In this document: piece by piece, positions 18,864 through 27,221 of the stretch | Position numbering within the stretch: the first letter of the stretch is position 1 | How the letters are laid out: each line of letters begins with the position of its first letter | From: Rhizobium binae | GTDB taxonomy: Bacteria; Pseudomonadota; Alphaproteobacteria; Rhizobiales; Rhizobiaceae | Direction of reading: 5' to 3' | DNA length: 64,000 nucleotides | Assembly (NCBI RefSeq): GCF_017357225.1 | Contig: NZ_CP071604.1 | Location: forward strand, 3,227,001 to 3,291,000 | The notes under the pieces: generated by a model | Told to the model about the DNA's origin: nothing | Database searches by the model: none | What the model saw: the letters and a program-made list of their open reading frames with translations, nothing else | Made by a program: the position numbers and the translations under genes

Positions 18864-20510
18864 ATGGATTCCACGGTCATCATGATCAACCTGTTCGGCG
18901 CCGTCGCTTTGCTGCTGTTCGGCCTCGCGCAGGTGAAGGACGGCGTGTCCAGAGCCTTCGGCGCCCGGCTCAGGACAGGACTTGCGACGGGCACGCGCGG
19001 CAGCCTTAGATCCTTCCTGTCGGGCCTTGTCGCAACCGTCGCGCTGCAAAGCTCGACGGCGACGGCGCTGATGACCGCCTCCTTCGTCGAACGTGACCTG
19101 ATCAAGCCGCGCATGGCGCAGATCGTCCTGCTTGGTGCCAATGTCGGCACTGCGATCACCGCGTGGATCGTCGCAACTGGGATAGAATGGCTCTCTCCGC
19201 TTCTGATCTTGACCGGAATTGTGCTCTACCGCGGCCGCTCCAGCGCCCGCCAGGGCGGTGGTGCAGCTCTGATCGGCATTGGGCTGATGCTACTGTCCCT
19301 GCATCTCCTCGGCCTTGCAACGGAGCCGATGCGGGCCTCTCCCGCCCTTGCCGCATTCATCGGCCTGCTGAACGGCGCCCTGCCCGTCGCGCTGCTCTTT
19401 TCGGCGGCCCTTGCCTTCCTTTCCTCGTCGAGCCTGGCGGTGGTGGTTCTGATCCTGTCGCTCGCTTCCGCCGGCATCATCTCGCCCGAACTTGTCATCG
19501 TCCTGGTGCTCGGCGCCAATCTCGGCGGCGCCATCCCGCCCGTTATCGCAACTTTGGGCGGCCCGGTTTCGGCCAGGCGCGTAACACTTGGCAATCTCGC
19601 TGTCCGCACCCTCGGCTGCCTCATCGCCCTGCCCCTTGCGGGCTACGGTGCCGAGCTCATCCAGATGCTGCCCTTCGGCCCGGCCAAGCTGCCGGTAGAC
19701 GTTCATCTGACCTTTAATCTTCTGCTTGCCGCGCTGGCTTGGCCTTTCTCCCGGCCGCTTTCCACCCTGATGGCCCGACTGGTGCCGGATCAACCCGAGC
19801 CCGATACCGCACCGAAATATCTCGATCCGCAGGAGCTTTCGGCACCCGTCATCGCTCTTGCCAGCGCCACGCGTGAAGTGCTGGGGATCGGCGACCTGAT
19901 CGAGCGCATGCTGATGCGGGTTTCGGAAGCCTTCGAGCAGAACAATGCCTCCAAGCTTGCCGAAATTGCAGCCCTGGAAGAACGCGTCGACACATTGCAG
20001 CAGGCAGTGAAGGTCTATCTGTCGAAACTTGGCCGCGAGGGCCTCAGTGACGAAAACGCCCGCCGCTCGATTGTCGTCATCGATTATGCGATCAATCTCG
20101 AACATATGGGCGACATCATCGAGAAGGGGCTGTCGGAGCAGGTGGCGAAGAAGATCTCGCTCGGCCTGAGATTTTCCGAAGATGGGCATCGGGAACTGAG
20201 AACGCTATTCGACCTGACGATCGACAATCTGCGCGTCGCCCAGACGATCTTCGTCACCCGCGACTTCAACCTCGCGCGCCAGATGATGGAGACGAAAGTT
20301 GAGGTGCGCCGGATGGAGAAGCAGTCGGCCGAGCATCATTTGGAACGCCTGCGTGACGGCCGTGCCGAGAGCCTGCAAACGAGCTCTTTGCATCTCGACA
20401 TGCTGCGTGACCTGAAGAGAATCAACGCCCATATCGTCTCGGTGGCGCATCCGATCATGGATGAAAGCGGCCTGCTGATCGAAAGCCGTGTGCGGCCGGC
20501 GGCGGAGTGA
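18864..20510 (+). CDS. Na+/phosphate cotransporter with PhoU-like domain
   Basis: A 548-residue protein of the PNaS family. The N-terminal two thirds carry the two inverted repeats with the QSST motif (LQSSTATALMTA) and a second, altered copy (FLSSSSLAVVV, with Leu in place of Gln). The C-terminal 200 residues are a cytoplasmic helical PhoU-like domain (DYAINLEHMGDIIEKG). It probably takes up phosphate with sodium, or exports it. It is not next to pst/pho genes. No Pho box was recognised upstream. Confidence 0.9.
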   Translation: MDSTVIMINLFGAVALLLFGLAQVKDGVSRAFGARLRTGLATGTRGSLRSFLSGLVATVALQSSTATALMTASFVERDLIKPRMAQIVLLGANVGTAITAWIVATGIEWLSPLLILTGIVLYRGRSSARQGGGAALIGIGLMLLSLHLLGLATEPMRASPALAAFIGLLNGALPVALLFSAALAFLSSSSLAVVVLILSLASAGIISPELVIVLVLGANLGGAIPPVIATLGGPVSARRVTLGNLAVRTLGCLIALPLAGYGAELIQMLPFGPAKLPVDVHLTFNLLLAALAWPFSRPLSTLMARLVPDQPEPDTAPKYLDPQELSAPVIALASATREVLGIGDLIERMLMRVSEAFEQNNASKLAEIAALEERVDTLQQAVKVYLSKLGREGLSDENARRSIVVIDYAINLEHMGDIIEKGLSEQVAKKISLGLRFSEDGHRELRTLFDLTIDNLRVAQTIFVTRDFNLARQMMETKVEVRRMEKQSAEHHLERLRDGRAESLQTSSLHLDMLRDLKRINAHIVSVAHPIMDESGLLIESRVRPAAE

Positions 20511-20513
20511 AGG

Positions 20514-20771
20514 TCAATCGGCCGAAGGCAGGCGGCGCATGGTGAACTCGATCCGGTCGCCATCGAGCTGGCGCCAGCTCTCCACCTCGGTCCAATAGGC
20601 CGCTTTCGGAAATTCGTCGAACCATTCGCGCGCCTTGGCGCGTGCGTCGATCAGACCGAGGCAATATGTCTGACGCACGAAATGGTCTTTGCGGGTCGGA
20701 TTTTCCGCCCGGTGTTTCGCCATTCTGCGCTTCAGGCCGTCGAAGGACGGAGGTCCTGGAATTTTCGCCAT
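20514..20771 (-). CDS. Small hypothetical protein (85 residues)
   Basis: Starts MAKIPGPPSFDGLKRRMAKH and continues to IEFTMRRLPSAD; basic N-terminus, mixed remainder with many aromatic residues (WFDEFPKAAYWTEVESW). No signal or membrane segment. I do not recognise the family. The start at 20771 is chosen because the Met opens the region with protein-like composition; frames upstream are Arg-rich shadow. It is convergent with the Na/Pi gene, four bases apart. Confidence 0.6.
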   Translation of the reverse strand: MAKIPGPPSFDGLKRRMAKHRAENPTRKDHFVRQTYCLGLIDARAKAREWFDEFPKAAYWTEVESWRQLDGDRIEFTMRRLPSAD

Positions 20772-20949
20772 TAAACCTACCTCTGCAGAGGAAAGGTAGT
20801 ATCGAAATCGCTGATTTGCGAGTCGAATCTTGGCGGCACATGCCCGGGCCTGCCGGCTTGGCGAGATGCGGCGCCACCTGCTAAGCCGGAGGTGCAATCA
20901 AGAATGAGCGAGTCGTTTCCCTAGCGGAGCCGGCCGTTGGAGGCGTGAT

Positions 20950-21861
20950 ATGGAAAGACCGGAACTGCCGATCGGCTTGCCTGACGATATCGAAGAGAAG
21001 AAGGAAGCCGCCCGCAAGTGGTTCGAAGGGCTGCGCGATACGATCTGCGCCTCCTTCGAAGCGCTTGAAGACGAGCTGGAAGGCCCGCTCTCCGATCAGG
21101 AGCCCGGCCGGTTCGTCGCCAAGGATTGGTCGCGCGAAAACGGCGCCGGCGGAGGCGGCCGGATGTCGATGATGGAAGGCCGCGTCTTCGAGAAGGTCGG
21201 CGTCCACACCTCCACCGTATACGGCGAATTCTCCCCGGAATTCCGGGCGCAGATACCCGGCGCCAAGGACGATCCGCGCTTCTGGGCGTCCGGCATCTCG
21301 CTGATCGCCCATCCCGTCAATCCGAACGTCCCGGCAGTGCATATGAACACCCGCATGGTGGTCACCACCAGCCGCTGGTTCGGCGGCGGCGCTGACCTGA
21401 CGCCGGTGCTGGCGCGCCGCCGCACCCAGGAGGACGAAGACAGCCAGCTCTTCCACAAGGCCATGGAGATCGCCTGCCGAAACCATGCCGTCGCCGACTA
21501 CGACGCCTACAAGGCCTGGTGCGATGACTATTTCTTCCTGAAGCACCGCAACGAGCCCCGCGGCATCGGCGGCATCTTCTATGACTGGCTGCATTCAAGC
21601 GAGGAATCGGGCGGCTGGAACGCCGATTTCGCCTTCACCCGCGATGTCGGCCGGGCTTTTGCGATGGTCTATCCGAAGATCGTCCGTTCCAACTTCAACA
21701 AGCTGTGGACGGAAGCTGATCGTGACGAACAATTGATCCGCCGCGGCCGATACGTTGAATTCAATCTGCTGTATGATCGCGGCACGATCTTCGGCCTGAA
21801 GACCGGCGGCAACGTCGAGTCCATTCTCTCCTCGCTACCGCCCGTCGTACGTTGGCCGTGA
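20950..21861 (+). CDS. hemF: Oxygen-dependent coproporphyrinogen III oxidase
   Basis: A 303-residue aerobic haem-synthesis enzyme that decarboxylates coproporphyrinogen III to protoporphyrinogen IX. Conserved stretches include [32 protein letters not shown] with [39 protein letters not shown] and [16 protein letters not shown]. It is complete and of normal length. Single gene; upstream is the divergent 85-residue protein. Confidence 0.97.
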   Translation: MERPELPIGLPDDIEEKKEAARKWFEGLRDTICASFEALEDELEGPLSDQEPGRFVAKDWSRENGAGGGGRMSMMEGRVFEKVGVHTSTVYGEFSPEFRAQIPGAKDDPRFWASGISLIAHPVNPNVPAVHMNTRMVVTTSRWFGGGADLTPVLARRRTQEDEDSQLFHKAMEIACRNHAVADYDAYKAWCDDYFFLKHRNEPRGIGGIFYDWLHSSEESGGWNADFAFTRDVGRAFAMVYPKIVRSNFNKLWTEADRDEQLIRRGRYVEFNLLYDRGTIFGLKTGGNVESILSSLPPVVRWP

Positions 21862-21964
21862 TAGTGTGAGATCTCATCGATAATTTTGAACCGAGGGACC
21901 TTCATAAAAATTCAGTGAGTCCTAACTTTATATGTACGTGCGTAACAATCGGAGGAGGATTGTC

Positions 21965-22228
21965 ATGACGACACAAAGCGGCTCGCCTGCGTCCACGGAT
22001 GTCCAGGAAACATTCCGTGCCATCGACACGCCCGAGTTCCTGATACGCATCGCCGAGAAACTGCGGGCCAAGAGCGGCTCGGATCTGCCGCTGTCCTGCT
22101 TTATCGAGCAGGTCAAGTTACAGCTTGCCGGCGGTAAGTCGCCGGAAGAGCTGCAGAACGACGCCGCCAACAGCAACACCCCCGGCCATCTCTCGGATAC
22201 CTTCAAAGCATGGGCAATGCCCGACTGA
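21965..22228 (+). CDS. Small hypothetical protein (87 residues)
   Basis: A Ser/Ala/Gln-rich cytosolic-type protein (MTTQSGSPASTDVQ start; SDLPLSCFIEQVKLQLAG middle). The ribosome site GGAGGATTGTC is strong and fixes ATG 21965. It has no membrane segment and one Cys. I do not recognise it. It lies about 100 bases after hemF and 112 before the DUF1059 gene, on the same strand. Confidence 0.65.
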   Translation: MTTQSGSPASTDVQETFRAIDTPEFLIRIAEKLRAKSGSDLPLSCFIEQVKLQLAGGKSPEELQNDAANSNTPGHLSDTFKAWAMPD

Positions 22229-22340
22229 AAGACCTTCTCCGGTCGTCATCCTATGCCGGCCGGAACCTTCCCTTCCTCCGCACATTCATCAATCGCGTGC
22301 AAATGCGATGGCCGTTGTGTTTCAGATAGAGGAGAAGACC

Positions 22341-22526
22341 ATGCGACTTTTCGAATGCGGAACGCTCGTTCCCGGCTGCGCCTGGCACACCCGGGCGGAT
22401 AATGACGCAGAAGTGGTCCGCCGCGCCGTCGAGCACCTGAAGACCGCTCACGGCGAAACCACCATACGTGAAAACATGGTTGATAATATCAAGGCCCGCA
22501 TCCGCGACGAAGCCACAGCCGCCTGA
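22341..22526 (+). CDS. DUF1059 small protein
   Basis: A 61-residue protein matching the DUF1059 pattern: opening MRLFECGTLVPGCAWHTRAD with two Cys and a His, a VRRAVEHLKTAHG helix and a closing basic helix. GGAGAAGACC precedes the ATG. Such proteins occur widely as small stand-alone genes with no known biochemistry; the CxxH-like arrangement hints at metal binding, which is inference. Confidence 0.8.
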   Translation: MRLFECGTLVPGCAWHTRADNDAEVVRRAVEHLKTAHGETTIRENMVDNIKARIRDEATAA

Positions 22527-22568
22527 CGGCCTGTCGCCGCCGCCTGGCACCAGCGACGTTAGCAGCGC

Positions 22569-22585
22569 CGCGTCCACCGGACGCG
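22569..22585. other. Hairpin between convergent DUF1059 and cca genes
   Basis: CGCGTCC, ACC, GGACGCG is a perfect 7-bp stem with a 3-base loop, placed between two converging genes. It lacks a T run on either strand, so it may be only a weak bidirectional stop or an RNA end-protecting structure. Confidence 0.35.
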
Positions 22586-22597
22586 ACGCGGTGTTAG

Positions 22598-23851
22598 CTA
22601 TTGCGCAAGTTGCTGCAGCCGGGCGAGCAATGCTGGCCTGTCGGAAGCGAAGTCCTCCTCCACCCACCGGCTTTCCAGCACTGCAAGCAGTTCGCCGACG
22701 CGCGGGCCGGATGGGATGCCCGCGGCGATCACATCCGCGCCATTCACAGGAAACTGCGGCTTCTTCCACTTCATGGCCCGATCCAGGAGCTTGCCGAGCC
22801 GCGCCGAGCGCGCCATCTCGCCGAGATCACCCTCGGCCTTCCCCCGTGCGACGCCGAGCGCCAGCTTCAGGCGCATGATGATGCCGTCCGCACCGTTGCG
22901 GTAGAGCAGCCGTTCGAAGGCCGCCGGCGACATCTCGTCGTTGACCGGTGCCGCCAGCGCCCAGGCCTTGAGAGTGGCAGCTTCAGCGTTCGACAGCTTC
23001 AGCCGGGCAGAAAGCGCTTCCATCCGCCTCGCATCGGGCGGCACGATCGCCACAAGGCGCAACAGCGGGTCGGGCGCCCAGCCGAGCGCCTTTTCGGTGG
23101 CGATCAATGACGGGATCGCATCGATCCCCCATTTCTCCGATTCCGGCAATATCTCCGACAGCACCGCCACCTGCCGCATCCAGAGCAGCGCTCGGCTGGG
23201 ATCGGCGGCGCCCAGCAGCTTTCTGAGTTCCGACCAGACGCGTTCCGCCGACAGCGTCTTCAGTTTCGAACGGGCCGCCGCACAGGCCCTCAGCCCCTCG
23301 GCATCCGGGCGCCCGGAACCGTAATAGGCAAAGAAACGGAAGAAGCGCAGGATGCGCAGATGGTCCTCGGCAATACGCCTTGCCGCATCGCCGATGAAGC
23401 GGATGTTGCGTCTCTCGATATCGGCAAGCCCGCCGACAAGATCCACCACCTCGCCCTCGGCATCGGCATAGAGGGCGTTGATCGTCAGGTCCCGGCGCTC
23501 CGCATCGGCCTTCCAGTCCGCGCTGAAGGCAACCTTGGCACGGCGCCCGTCGGTCTCGACGTCGGTGCGAAGCGTCGTCACCTCGAAAGGCTTACCATCG
23601 ATGACAAGCGTCACCGTGCCGTGTTGCAGGCCTGTTGGCACCGCCTTGATGCCGGCCGCCGTTGCTCGCTCGATCACGATCTCGGGCGTCAACGTCGTGG
23701 CGATGTCGATATCGCTGACCGGCAGGCCCATCAGGCTGTTGCGCACCGCGCCGCCGACCACCCGAGCTTCTCCATCATCGGCGTTGAGAAGCGCAAGGAT
23801 CCGGCCGAGCGCCGGGTCGCGGAACCATGCTTGGTCGGCAATGCCGGTCAT
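22598..23851 (-). CDS. cca: CCA tRNA nucleotidyltransferase / poly(A) polymerase family
   Basis: A 417-residue class II nucleotidyltransferase that adds or repairs the CCA end of tRNAs. The N-terminus has VVGGAVRNSLMG, the metal site DIDIATTL and RDLTINALYAD. The helical remainder carries the neck/body helices (EDHLRILRFFRF). It is the last of three overlapping genes (DUF1285, NUDIX, cca); its ATG overlaps the stop of the NUDIX gene. Confidence 0.92.
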   Translation of the reverse strand: MTGIADQAWFRDPALGRILALLNADDGEARVVGGAVRNSLMGLPVSDIDIATTLTPEIVIERATAAGIKAVPTGLQHGTVTLVIDGKPFEVTTLRTDVETDGRRAKVAFSADWKADAERRDLTINALYADAEGEVVDLVGGLADIERRNIRFIGDAARRIAEDHLRILRFFRFFAYYGSGRPDAEGLRACAAARSKLKTLSAERVWSELRKLLGAADPSRALLWMRQVAVLSEILPESEKWGIDAIPSLIATEKALGWAPDPLLRLVAIVPPDARRMEALSARLKLSNAEAATLKAWALAAPVNDEMSPAAFERLLYRNGADGIIMRLKLALGVARGKAEGDLGEMARSARLGKLLDRAMKWKKPQFPVNGADVIAAGIPSGPRVGELLAVLESRWVEEDFASDRPALLARLQQLAQ

Positions 23852-24498
23852 GCATAAAGCCTTTCGTAAAGCGTGCGGACGATGCCGGCGGTGATGCCCC
23901 AGATCATCCTGGTTTCATAGGGTACACGGTAGAAATGCCGGTCGATGCCGTCGATGACGCGCCTGTCGCGGCGGTGGTTGGCCGGGTTCATCAGGAAGGA
24001 AAGCGGCACTTCGAACACATCGTCCACCTCGGCCGGATTGAGCGTCAAATCGAAGCCCGGTGTCACGACACCGAGCACCGGCGTGATGCGGAAGCCCGTC
24101 GAGGCGAGATAGTTCGGCAGCCGCCCGACGGTTTCGACGAAGGAGCCGGCAAGGCCGATCTCCTCCTCCGTCTCGCGCACCGCCGCCATTTCGGGCGAGA
24201 TATCGGCGGGATCGATCGAGCCGCCAGGAAAGGCGATCTGGCCGGAATGCTTGCGCAGCGTAGTGGTGCGCTTGGTGAAAATCACCTGCGCCTCATCGCC
24301 GTCGTCGACGACGGGCACGAGCACCGCGGCATCGCGCAGCTTGAAGGTGGCCACTTCAGCCACAATGTCGGGATTGAGAACATGGTCGCCATGATCGCGC
24401 CAGGCATGGTCGACCGGCCCGCCATTCTGATTGAGCGCACGTCGGCGGAATTCAGCTGCGGAAAACAGCGGATGACGTTGGGTGATCGCATCGTTCAT
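23848..24498 (-). CDS. CoA pyrophosphatase, NUDIX family
   Basis: A 216-residue NUDIX hydrolase of the CoA-diphosphatase type. The Nudix box runs from GGSIDPADISPE to AVRETEEEIGLAG, with the REXXEE core intact, preceded by the SGQIAFPGG motif typical of the CoA/NUDT7 group. It would split CoA to 4'-phosphopantetheine and 3',5'-ADP. Four-base overlaps with the genes on each side show coupled translation with DUF1285 and cca. Confidence 0.88.
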   Translation of the reverse strand: MNDAITQRHPLFSAAEFRRRALNQNGGPVDHAWRDHGDHVLNPDIVAEVATFKLRDAAVLVPVVDDGDEAQVIFTKRTTTLRKHSGQIAFPGGSIDPADISPEMAAVRETEEEIGLAGSFVETVGRLPNYLASTGFRITPVLGVVTPGFDLTLNPAEVDDVFEVPLSFLMNPANHRRDRRVIDGIDRHFYRVPYETRMIWGITAGIVRTLYERLYA

Positions 24499-25118
24499 CG
24501 GGAAAGCGCATCCAGTTCGTCGGCCGGCATCACTGGGAAGACCTCGCCGGCGGAGCGGATGGCAAACATCGCCCGCCCCTCCACGTCGAGGATCTCACCG
24601 AGTGCGACCAGTTCATACATCACCGCACGCGACACCAGCGCCTCCAGCCGCCCGCGCACATGCAGATAGGGTTTCAGTTCGGCATTGCCGCCCGCAATGG
24701 CAAAGCGCAGCCGATGCTCTCCTCCCGCCTCGACGACGTCGCCGACATTGGTGCGAAATGTCAGCAGCTGATTACTTTTTGCGCCCGTCACGCTCACCTC
24801 GACGGCGATGAAAGGAGCGTCGGCGACCCTGATCCCGACCTTTTCCACAGGAGTTACGAGATAGGTCTTCTCATCCTCGTCCTTGCGCAAAACCGTGGAA
24901 AACAGCCGCACCAGCGCCGGCCGGCCGATCGGCGTGCCCATGTAGAACCACGTGCCGTCGGCCCTGATCTCCATGTCGATATCGCCGCAGAAAGGCGGAT
25001 TCCACCGGTCGACCGGCGGTAACCCACGTTTTTTGCCGCTGCTTTCCTCAGACGCGCGCGAAATCAGCGCGGCAAGCCCCGCCACATCCGCCTGTCCGCT
25101 GATTTCCTCGGCTGCCAT
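24495..25118 (-). CDS. DUF1285 protein
   Basis: A 207-residue cytosolic protein with the DUF1285 pattern: VDRWNPPFCGDIDMEIRADGTWFYMGTPIGRPALVRLFS is read in two parts, then VTPVEKVGIRVADAPFIAVEV. Function unknown. It is the first gene of the DUF1285-NUDIX-cca operon, an arrangement I associate with alpha-proteobacteria, and it is divergent from the moxR operon. Confidence 0.85.
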   Translation of the reverse strand: MAAEEISGQADVAGLAALISRASEESSGKKRGLPPVDRWNPPFCGDIDMEIRADGTWFYMGTPIGRPALVRLFSTVLRKDEDEKTYLVTPVEKVGIRVADAPFIAVEVSVTGAKSNQLLTFRTNVGDVVEAGGEHRLRFAIAGGNAELKPYLHVRGRLEALVSRAVMYELVALGEILDVEGRAMFAIRSAGEVFPVMPADELDALSR

Positions 25119-25273
25119 TCTTCCGTCCCGGTTTGTCCTTAACGAAGTGAAGTCACGAGATAGTCATTCGTAACGAACTTGTCAGCCCGTCGCATCTCCA
25201 TAACTCTATCGAGTATGAGGCAGATGTATAAGTCCGCCGATTCGCTGCCGAATGATTTCAGCCGTTGGAGATG

Positions 25274-26287
25274 CCCATGGGTATGATGAAGACCGAAGCC
25301 AGCCTCGATGAAAAGGCGATCGTCGCCGCCGCCGAGAAGGCGCTCTCCGATATCGCCGCCATTCGCGGAGAAGTTTCGAAGGTGATCTTCGGTCAGGAAA
25401 GCGTCGTCGAGAACACCATTCTCGCCGTGCTCTCCGGCGGGCATGCCCTGCTCGTCGGTGTCCCCGGCCTTGCCAAGACCAGGCTGGTGACGACCCTCGG
25501 CGAAGTGCTCGGCCTCGCCGCCAACCGCATCCAGTTCACGCCCGACCTGATGCCTTCCGATATTCTCGGCTCCGAAGTCATGGACCAGGACGAAAGCGGC
25601 CGCCGCTCCTTCCGTTTCGTCAAGGGCCCGGTCTTCGCCCAACTGCTCATGGCCGACGAGATCAACCGCGCCTCGCCGCGGACCCAGTCGGCGCTCCTGC
25701 AAGCGATGCAGGAATATCATATCACGATTGCCGGTCAGCGCTACGACCTGCCGGCGCCCTTCCACGTGCTTGCCACCCAGAACCCGCTGGAGCAGGAAGG
25801 CACCTATCCCCTGCCCGAGGCCCAGCTCGATCGTTTCCTGCTGCAGGTCGACGTCAACTATCCCGAGTTCGCCGCCGAGCGCCAGATCCTGCTCGAGACG
25901 ACGGGCCTCGGCGAGACCCGGCCGGAGGCGATCATCGATGCGCAGCGGCTGATCGAAATCCAGACCCTGGTGCGCCAGATGCCGGTGAGCGAGACGGTCG
26001 TCGACGCCATCCTTTCGCTGGTGCGCTCCGCCCGCCCCGGACAGGGCAACGCTTCGACCGACAAGAACGTCGCCTGGGGTCCGGGTCCTCGCGCCGGCCA
26101 GGCGATGATGCTCTGCGCGCGCGCCCGCGCGCTCTACGAAGGCCGTCTCGCCCCATCTCTCGACGATATCTTCGCGCTTGCCGAACCCATTCTCCAGCAC
26201 CGCATGGCGTTGACTTTCGCCGCCCGCGCCGAAGGCATGTCGGTCCGCGACGTCATCGCCGGCCTGGTGAAGCAGGCAAAGGGATAA
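25274..26287 (+). CDS. MoxR-type AAA+ ATPase
   Basis: A 337-residue chaperone-like ATPase. Walker A is GVPGLAKTR, Walker B is LLMADEINRASPRTQSALLQ, and sensor 1 is VLATQNPLEQEGTYPLPEAQLDRF, all canonical. MoxR proteins work with a VWA or DUF58 protein to mature or stabilise another complex. It is the first of four genes (moxR, DUF58, DUF4159, membrane protein) reading in the same direction with little spacing. ATG 25265 two codons earlier is an alternative start. Confidence 0.93.
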   Translation, partial: PMGMMKTEASLDEKAIVAAAEKALSDIAAIRGEVSKVIFGQESVVENTILAVLSGGHALLVGVPGLAKTRLVTTLGEVLGLAANRIQFTPDLMPSDILGSEVMDQDESGRRSFRFVKGPVFAQLLMADEINRASPRTQSALLQAMQEYHITIAGQRYDLPAPFHVLATQNPLEQEGTYPLPEAQLDRFLLQVDVNYPEFAAERQILLETTGLGETRPEAIIDAQRLIEIQTLVRQMPVSETVVDAILSLVRSARPGQGNASTDKNVAWGPGPRAGQAMMLCARARALYEGRLAPSLDDIFALAEPILQHRMALTFAARAEGMSVRDVIAGLVKQAKG

Positions 26288-26300
26288 GGAAGCCGGACGC

Positions 26301-27221
26301 GTGGCATCTATCGGACAGATCGTCAACCCGACGTCAGGCAGCGATGCCCTTTCCCGCGCCAGGCAGCGGGCCGCGCTGATGCCGGACTGCCTGGTGGAAG
26401 CCAAGCGCATCGCCAACACGGTCATCGCCGGCTGGCATGGCCGCCGCAAGCGCGGTATCGGCGAGAATTTCTGGCAGTTCCGTCCCTATGCCGAGGGGGA
26501 GAGCCTGTCGCGCATCGACTGGCGCCGTTCCGCCCGCGACGACCATACCTATGTGCGCGAGCGCGAATGGGAGGCGGCGCATACGATCTGGCTCTGGTGC
26601 GACATGTCGCCTTCGATGATGTACAAGTCGAGCTATGGCAGCGCCTCCAAGGAAAGCCGGGCGCTGGTCGTCATGCTGGCGCTGGCCGAAATCCTTTGTC
26701 GCTCCGGCGAACGCATCGGCTGCCCCGGCATCATGGAACCTGCCGCCACCCGCACCGCAGCAGAACGCCTCGCCTCCGCGCTCATGCACGCGCCGCTGAC
26801 CGGCGGCTTGCCGGAAACGGGGATGATCCGCGGCTGGAGCGACCTTGTCCTCATCGGCGATTTCCTCGACGACGCGCCGGCGATCATGGAACGGCTCGGC
26901 CCGCTTGCCCGCCGCGGCCTGCGCGGCCATGTGGTCGAGATTTCAGACCCCGCCGAGGAGATCTTCCCCTATAGCGGCCGCACCCAATTCACCGATCCCG
27001 AGACCGGTGCCAGGCTGATCTCCGGTCGCGCCGAACATGTCCGCGAGGCCTATCGCAACGCCTACCTCGCCCGCAGGGAGAGCCTCGGCCAGTCGCTGCG
27101 CCACCTCGGCTGGACCTTCACGAGCCATCGCACCGATCATCTCGCCTCCGAAGCGCTGGTCGCGGTGCACATGTATCTGTCCGGCATGCCGGCCAAGGCG
27201 ACGCATGGAGGGCAGCTGTGA
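26301..27221 (+). CDS. DUF58 protein (MoxR partner)
   Basis: A 306-residue protein of the DUF58 family, related in its second half to the VWA fold. The signature RRKRGIGENFWQFRPYAEGESLSRIDWRRSAR is split across residues 50-80; the aspartate motif LWCDMSPSM gives a degenerate metal-site. The start is GTG, 13 bases after moxR. The stop overlaps the GTG of the next gene (GTGA). It probably links the ATPase to the membrane proteins encoded next. Confidence 0.88.
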   Translation: MASIGQIVNPTSGSDALSRARQRAALMPDCLVEAKRIANTVIAGWHGRRKRGIGENFWQFRPYAEGESLSRIDWRRSARDDHTYVREREWEAAHTIWLWCDMSPSMMYKSSYGSASKESRALVVMLALAEILCRSGERIGCPGIMEPAATRTAAERLASALMHAPLTGGLPETGMIRGWSDLVLIGDFLDDAPAIMERLGPLARRGLRGHVVEISDPAEEIFPYSGRTQFTDPETGARLISGRAEHVREAYRNAYLARRESLGQSLRHLGWTFTSHRTDHLASEALVAVHMYLSGMPAKATHGGQL